Below, piece by piece: positions 59,904 through 64,000 of a stretch of DNA of 64,000 nt. The stretch lies in assembly GCA_049302755.1 (NCBI GenBank), contig JBAQMK010000002.1, forward strand, positions 248,001 through 312,000. The letters are read 5' to 3'. Source of the DNA: UBA2211 sp049302755 (lineage in GTDB: Bacteria; Patescibacteriota; Minisyncoccia; Minisyncoccales; Minisyncoccaceae). Position 1 is the stretch's first letter; each line of letters starts with the position of its first letter. Below the pieces are notes generated by a model. The model was not told the origin of the DNA and did not search any database. It worked only from the letters and a program-made list of their open reading frames with translations. Made by a program: the position numbers and the translations under genes.

Positions 59904-59909
59904 ATTTTG

Positions 59910-59915
59910 ATTATA
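59910..59915 (-). promoter_or_regulatory. TATAAT box of the CcdA-like gene, predicted leaderless
   Basis: On the minus strand TATAAT (59915-59910) is followed by six bases and then ATG (59903-59901), the same geometry as at 15904 and 17106. Confidence 0.55.
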
Positions 59916-59974
59916 TCTTATGTTTAAAATATTGGAAAGTTGTCTTAATAATTATTTTATATTAAGATATAGAT

Positions 59975-60451
59975 ATGGAAACATTGATTAAACCTAAAAT
60001 ATTAACCCTTTGTCTTACCAAGGAAAACGGAATGATTCTTTTGGGGATGAAGAAGCGAGGATTTGGCGAGGGCAGATGGAATGGATTTGGCGGAAAGGTT
60101 GAAGAAGGAGAAACGATTGTTGAGGCCGCAATCAGAGAGACCAAAGAAGAATCAGGATTGAATGTTGAAGAATTAGAAGAAAAAGGTATTGTTCATTTTC
60201 ATTTTCTTGATACCGGGAAGATTTTAGAGGTTCATATTTTTGATGTTTTAAAATACGGCGGAGAAATAACGGAGACGGAAGAGATGAGTCCGAAATGGTT
60301 TAAAGTTGATGAGATTCCTTTTAAAGAAATGTGGGCTGATGATATATACTGGATGCCATTGTTTTTAAACGGAGAAAAATTCAAAGGTAAATTTGTTTTT
60401 GAAAATAATGATAAATTATTAAATTATAACCTTGAAAAATATGACAGCTAA
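59975..60451 (+). CDS. Nudix hydrolase (MutT / 8-oxo-dGTPase-like)
   Basis: The Nudix box is complete at residues 40-62: GKVEEGE, then REtKEESGL, with the metal-binding Glu residues. The preceding MKKRGFGEGRWNGFGG and the 158-residue length match the MTH1/MutT-like group that removes oxidised dGTP or similar nucleotides. The exact substrate is uncertain. It overlaps the next gene by about 11 bases. Confidence 0.9.
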   Translation: METLIKPKILTLCLTKENGMILLGMKKRGFGEGRWNGFGGKVEEGETIVEAAIRETKEESGLNVEELEEKGIVHFHFLDTGKILEVHIFDVLKYGGEITETEEMSPKWFKVDEIPFKEMWADDIYWMPLFLNGEKFKGKFVFENNDKLLNYNLEKYDS

Positions 60452-61253
60452 AAACATTCAAGTGATTATCGGAGTAGTTTTGCTTTTAGTTATCGGGATT
60501 TCGATCGGATATTTTTTAAAAAATATCAAAGAGATTATTCCTGAGAATCAGGGAATTCAGATAAACAATATTATCGAAGGGCAGATTATCAAATCACCTT
60601 TAATTATTAGTGGAACCGTTACTCAAGGAAAATGGGCCGGTTTTGAGGGACAAATGGGAAGAGTCGAATTGGTGGAATCGGATGGAACAGTGCTCGGCTC
60701 CGCTATTTTAATGGCTACCTCTGATTTTATGAAATTTCCTGCTACTTTTGAAGCAGACTTAAGTTTTGTTCCTCCTAAAGGAAATGAAGTTTTCCTTGTT
60801 TTTTATAATGATAATCCGAGCGGATTACCGGAAAATTCGGCAATGATGAGTATTGCGGTCAAGGTTTCTTTAGAAAAAACTAAGATTATTTTGTATTTCG
60901 GAAAACAGGGAGACGATTCTTGTAAAAATAATTATCCGATAGAAAGAGAAATCATTAAGGTGGAAGGAATTGCTCGAGCAACCATTGAAGAATTATTAAA
61001 AGGATTGACCCAGGAAGAAAAAGAAAATGGTTATTTTACCAGTATACCTGAAGGAGTGAAGATTAATAGCTTGACGATTGTTAACGGAACAGCAACAATA
61101 GATTTTAATGAAACATTAGAACAAGGAGTTGGAGGTTCTTGCCGAGTATTGGCAATTAGAGAACAAATTATTCAAACTTTGATGCAATTTTCGTCAGTTC
61201 AAAAAGTCATAATTAGCATAAATGGAAGAACGGAAGATATCCTTCAGCCATAA
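60441..61253 (+). CDS. Membrane-anchored Gmad2 and GerMN domain protein
   Basis: A hydrophobic anchor (residues 7-25) is followed by a Gmad2 immunoglobulin-like domain (about 40-140, with GTVTQGKWAGFEGQMG and FLVFYNDNP) and a C-terminal GerMN domain (about 145-265: ILYFGKQGDDSC, EGIARATIEELLKGLT, VNGTATIDFNETL, QTLMQFSSV). Such pairs are common in Patescibacteria and Firmicutes surface proteins. The role is unknown, perhaps envelope binding. I start at ATG 60441, inside the end of the Nudix gene. Confidence 0.85.
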   Translation: MTAKNIQVIIGVVLLLVIGISIGYFLKNIKEIIPENQGIQINNIIEGQIIKSPLIISGTVTQGKWAGFEGQMGRVELVESDGTVLGSAILMATSDFMKFPATFEADLSFVPPKGNEVFLVFYNDNPSGLPENSAMMSIAVKVSLEKTKIILYFGKQGDDSCKNNYPIEREIIKVEGIARATIEELLKGLTQEEKENGYFTSIPEGVKINSLTIVNGTATIDFNETLEQGVGGSCRVLAIREQIIQTLMQFSSVQKVIISINGRTEDILQP

Positions 61254-61263
61254 ATAAAACAAT

Positions 61264-61635
61264 ATGATTGAAACAGACAAAGGGACCTCTTTGGTTATCA
61301 TGATTTTAAGTGTAATGGTATTGGTTATTATCAGCCTTTTTGTGTATCGAGAATTTTTTGCTTCAACGGGAAACAAGCAAAATATTAATTTTGTTGAACA
61401 GGGGAATCTTGTTTTTAATAATCCCGGCCTCGTTGAAAACGTTTGGTATTTGGTATACGATACTCCGGGTGCTGCGGCTAATAATGTTAAATTAATTTTT
61501 GATGAAAAAAGTATTTGCAGGAATCAAACTTCCTGTTCTGATTTAATGATCGGACAACAAGTTGAGATTAGGGGAGTAAGAAATGATGGAGAAGTTTTGG
61601 TTAAAGAGTTAAAATTAACTGAAATATTAAATTAG
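61264..61635 (+). CDS. Small membrane-anchored beta protein
   Basis: An N-terminal membrane helix (residues 9-29) is followed by a short beta domain (about residues 40-123), with MIGQQVEIRGVRNDGEVLVKEL resembling an OB-like fold. Two Cys (CRNQTSC) may pair. No family recognised. It lies 10 bases after the GerMN gene and is probably co-transcribed. Confidence 0.55.
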   Translation: MIETDKGTSLVIMILSVMVLVIISLFVYREFFASTGNKQNINFVEQGNLVFNNPGLVENVWYLVYDTPGAAANNVKLIFDEKSICRNQTSCSDLMIGQQVEIRGVRNDGEVLVKELKLTEILN

Positions 61636-61732
61636 GCGATTTTTTGTGGATAATTTTATTGCTAATAGAAATAGGGCAAGGTAAAATATTATTAGCACCT
61701 CAAAGGTCGGTTAATAAACCAAAGAAAATAAA

Positions 61733-61933
61733 ATGAAAAAACTAGGCACAGTAGGTTTAATTGCTCTGACGCTTGTAATCATCGGAGGATTAAATTGGGG
61801 ATTAGTTGGTTTCTTTAGTTTTAATCTTGTTACCGCATTGTTTGGAAGTACTATGTTGACTAATATAGTATACGACTTAGTTGGAATATCAGCCCTCTAT
61901 ATAGCTTTCGGTTGTTTTATGGGTAAAGAATAA
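61733..61933 (+). CDS. DUF378 membrane protein
   Basis: Two hydrophobic helices with IIGGLNWGLVGFFSFNLVTALFG and YDLVGISALYIAF match DUF378, a small family with no known function. At 66 residues it is of usual size. A separate promoter is likely in the 97-base upstream spacer. Confidence 0.88.
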   Translation: MKKLGTVGLIALTLVIIGGLNWGLVGFFSFNLVTALFGSTMLTNIVYDLVGISALYIAFGCFMGKE

Positions 61934-61983
61934 TTATGATGGTAAGAAATCGCTTCGGCGATTTTTTACTTTCCTAATTTATG

Positions 61984-61991
61984 GTATAATA
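61984..61991 (+). promoter_or_regulatory. Extended -10 promoter of the PspC gene
   Basis: GGTATAAT, preceded by AT, forms an extended -10 like those at 28842 and 45517. The leader before ATG 62020 is about 22 bases of A/T. Confidence 0.5.
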
Positions 61992-62019
61992 TATAATAAT
62001 AATTAATTAACATTTTAAA

Positions 62020-62469
62020 ATGAGCAATTCAAAAAAACTTTATCGCTCAAAAGCCAATCGCGTTATTTTCGGAGTTTGCGGTGGTTTGGGCGAATATTTC
62101 GAGATAGATCCTTTAGTTGTTAGAATTTTATTCATTCTTTTGACCTTTACCGGCGGTTCAGGCATCGTTATTTATTTGATTTTAGCGATAATGATTCCTG
62201 ATAGTGATGGCAATAGAAAAACCGTCAATGAGGTAATCAGCGGAACCCAAGAGAAAACCCAGGAACTGGCTGAAGAAATCAAGAAAAACAGCGCTTGGAT
62301 TGTAAACATTAAAAATATTGTGGGACTAGTCATTGTTTTTATCGGTCTGGATATTCTTTTTGAACAGGTTTTTGATTTTAATCCATTTTCAATTATTAAT
62401 TGGGGAATGGTTTGGGCATTAATCCTGGTCTTAATCGGATTAAGAATTATTTTTAATAGCAAAGAATAA
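62020..62469 (+). CDS. PspC-domain membrane protein
   Basis: LYRSKANRVIFGVCGGLGEYFEIDPLVVRILFIL is the diagnostic start of PspC; two further helices (about residues 95-140) follow a short linker. PspC senses membrane stress in the phage-shock response of many bacteria. No other psp gene is nearby. It ends two bases before the metallo-hydrolase. Confidence 0.93.
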   Translation: MSNSKKLYRSKANRVIFGVCGGLGEYFEIDPLVVRILFILLTFTGGSGIVIYLILAIMIPDSDGNRKTVNEVISGTQEKTQELAEEIKKNSAWIVNIKNIVGLVIVFIGLDILFEQVFDFNPFSIINWGMVWALILVLIGLRIIFNSKE

Positions 62470-62471
62470 TA

Positions 62472-63827
62472 ATGAAGATATCTTTTCACGGTGCTTGCCG
62501 TGAGGTAACAGGTTCGTGCATATTAATTGAGTCTGGCGAGACCAAGTTTTTGGTTGATTGCGGAATGTTTCAGGGAGATAATTATAACAAGAACTTGGAA
62601 GATTTTTCTTTCGACCCGAAAGAAATAGATTTCGTCCTTTTAACTCATGCTCATTTGGATCATTGCGGCAGATTACCCAAGCTTTTTGCCGACGGATTTT
62701 CCGGCCGGGTTTATTCCACCGCTCCGACTAAGGATTTAACAGAAATAATACTTTTAGATGCACTTAAGGTTTCTCAGATTGAGGGACGTCCTTTTTGTGC
62801 TCCTTTTTGCACAACCAGTGATATTTTTTCTTTGATTAATTTCTTTACCTGTTTGAATTACGGAGAAGAAAAAAATATCAACGATGATGTTAGGATAAAA
62901 ATGAGAGATGCCGGCCATATCTTGGGGTCGTCGATTTTTGAAGTTTGGATTAATGACCAGGGAAAAGAAAAGAAACTTGTTTTTTCAGGAGATTTAGGTA
63001 ATCCTCCGGCTCCGGTTGTTAATGATCCTGATTTCATCTCTGGAGCAGATGTTGTTTTTGTTGAATCTACCTATGGAGACAGATTGCATGAACCTAAAGA
63101 AAAAGGCAGAGAAATATTAAAACAGAAAATTCAAGAAACAATTAAAAAAGGCGGGGTAATGATGATTTCGGTTTTTGCTCTGGAAAGAACCCAAGAGTTG
63201 CTTTACGTATTAAATGATTTTATAGAAAACGGAAAAATAGAAAGTTTACCAATATTCTTGGATAGTCCCTTAGCGATCAGGGCTACGGACATCTATAAGC
63301 AATACATTGATTTTTATGATAAAGAATCAAAAGAATTAATTTCTAAGGGAGATGATTTGTTTGATTTTGAAGGATTGGAAATGATTAGAAATGAGGCTCA
63401 GGCAGGAAAGGTTGATAAGGCACCATTACCCAAGATAATTCTTGCCGGTAGCGGAATGTTTGAGGGAGGAAAAATAAAAAGTTATTTAAAGAAATATTTA
63501 GGTAATCCGGCAAACACCTTATTGATTATTTCTTTCCAATCAGAAGGTTCTTTGGGGAGAGCTCTTTCCCAGGGAGATAAATTTGTTGAGATAGACGGTT
63601 CAAAAATAAAGGTGATGGCTGATGTAACTAGTATTTTTTCTTTTTCTTCTCACGGCGATCGGGTATTTTTGTTTAATTGGATAGAGGCAATTAATAAGCC
63701 GTATCCTAAAAAAATATTCATCACTCATGGGCAAGAAGAATCGAGCTTGTCTTTTGCGCAATCATTGGAAGGAATAAGTAAGGGAGATTTAATAGTTCCC
63801 AAATATAAAGAAGTTTACGAAATATAG
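62472..63827 (+). CDS. Beta-CASP metallo-beta-lactamase-fold nuclease (RNA-specificity type)
   Basis: The metallo-beta-lactamase core has HAHLDHCG (HxHxDH), DAGHILGS, FSGDLGN and a late FITHGQEE; the inserted beta-CASP domain is at about residues 195-375. The C-terminal SHGDR supplies the motif typical of CPSF-like RNA-specific members. It likely cleaves RNA. Length (451 aa) is as in the family. Confidence 0.92.
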   Translation: MKISFHGACREVTGSCILIESGETKFLVDCGMFQGDNYNKNLEDFSFDPKEIDFVLLTHAHLDHCGRLPKLFADGFSGRVYSTAPTKDLTEIILLDALKVSQIEGRPFCAPFCTTSDIFSLINFFTCLNYGEEKNINDDVRIKMRDAGHILGSSIFEVWINDQGKEKKLVFSGDLGNPPAPVVNDPDFISGADVVFVESTYGDRLHEPKEKGREILKQKIQETIKKGGVMMISVFALERTQELLYVLNDFIENGKIESLPIFLDSPLAIRATDIYKQYIDFYDKESKELISKGDDLFDFEGLEMIRNEAQAGKVDKAPLPKIILAGSGMFEGGKIKSYLKKYLGNPANTLLIISFQSEGSLGRALSQGDKFVEIDGSKIKVMADVTSIFSFSSHGDRVFLFNWIEAINKPYPKKIFITHGQEESSLSFAQSLEGISKGDLIVPKYKEVYEI

Positions 63828-63884
63828 CTTTACAAAATATTTAATAGTGTTAATATTTAAGTGTAATAATAAAATAAAAACAAT

Positions 63885-64000
63885 ATGGAAATTTTAGAAA
63901 AAAGTTTAGTTAAGACTTCGATAATTCTCGGAATCTTTTTAATTATCGGAGTTAGCATAATTTCATATTCGTTATATCAGATTAAAGCCGCCGACAATAC
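63885..64000 (+). CDS. Membrane-anchored hypothetical protein (3' cut by window edge)
   Basis: From ATG 63885 the frame reads MEILEKSLVKTSIILGIFLI and continues as one hydrophobic segment followed by a short polar stretch, with no stop before the edge. It is the start of a larger gene. Function unknown. Confidence 0.55.
   Translation, partial: MEILEKSLVKTSIILGIFLIIGVSIISYSLYQIKAADN

Overview
The window looks like a chromosomal contig of a Patescibacteria (Candidate Phyla Radiation) bacterium, most likely of the Parcubacteria type. The basis is indirect: AT-rich sequence, very tight gene packing with many 1-15 base overlaps, reduced versions of standard proteins (UvrA of 846 aa, UvrC of 401 aa), many small membrane or secreted proteins of kinds often seen in this group, and few Shine-Dalgarno sites. 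No rRNA, convincing tRNA, CRISPR array or insertion sequence was seen.

Left part, about 1-15900, is accessory DNA. It holds a partial PIN-like gene, a large serine recombinase (1594-2868, minus), a type IIG-like restriction-modification enzyme preceded by a strongly folded RNA candidate (3039-3180), four small membrane or secreted proteins including a superinfection-immunity-like protein, and a minus-strand phage packaging operon (ParB-like methyltransferase, second methyltransferase, small and large terminase subunits). Divergent from this operon is a LexA/CI-type self-cleaving repressor. Between the two transcription units lie back-to-back consensus promoters whose -35 boxes are overlapped by three direct repeats, an arrangement like a temperate phage switch. 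No capsid, portal or tail gene is in the window, so this is a prophage relic, a satellite-like element, or a prophage cut by rearrangement. Further right are a DUF2188 gene, an unknown gene, a ClpP-fold serine protease and a membrane partner, then an inverted-repeat-rich spacer (15645-15915).

15900-22700 is more typical chromosome: DUF305, CYTH, RsgA, a redox group (cupredoxin, small membrane protein, flavodoxin-fold reductase, DUF2769) and a P-type cation ATPase. At 22680-24460 sits a visibly GC-richer island with two secreted proteins that have clear Shine-Dalgarno sites. The first is built of eight 26-residue curlin-like repeats. This pair looks laterally acquired, perhaps from a methanogenic archaeon, but the donor is an inference.

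24600-33600 holds a gene broken by an in-frame amber codon, an ABC-F ATPase, an LRR protein, a zinc-ribbon RG-rich protein, a 21-residue lysine-rich peptide gene, EngB, rubrerythrin with an overlapping matrixin-like protease, a DEAD-box helicase with a probable leader attenuator, and an ECF sigma factor with an overlapping membrane partner. 33700-42800 is a cell-envelope block: a MacAB-like transporter, a 1038-residue thrombospondin-repeat adhesin, an orphan histidine kinase and MscL. 42862-52150 carries pgk, a DHH/RecJ-like gene and uvrB-uvrA-uvrC in tandem. 52196-58848 has a U32 peptidase and a second MacAB-like system with two permeases. The right end has a CcdA-like protein, a Nudix hydrolase, a Gmad2/GerMN protein, DUF378, PspC, a beta-CASP metallo-hydrolase and a gene cut by the window edge.

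Most operons are punctuated by short hairpin terminators, several overlapping the stop codon or merging directly into the next promoter. At least three genes have TATAAT exactly six bases before the ATG, which predicts leaderless mRNAs.
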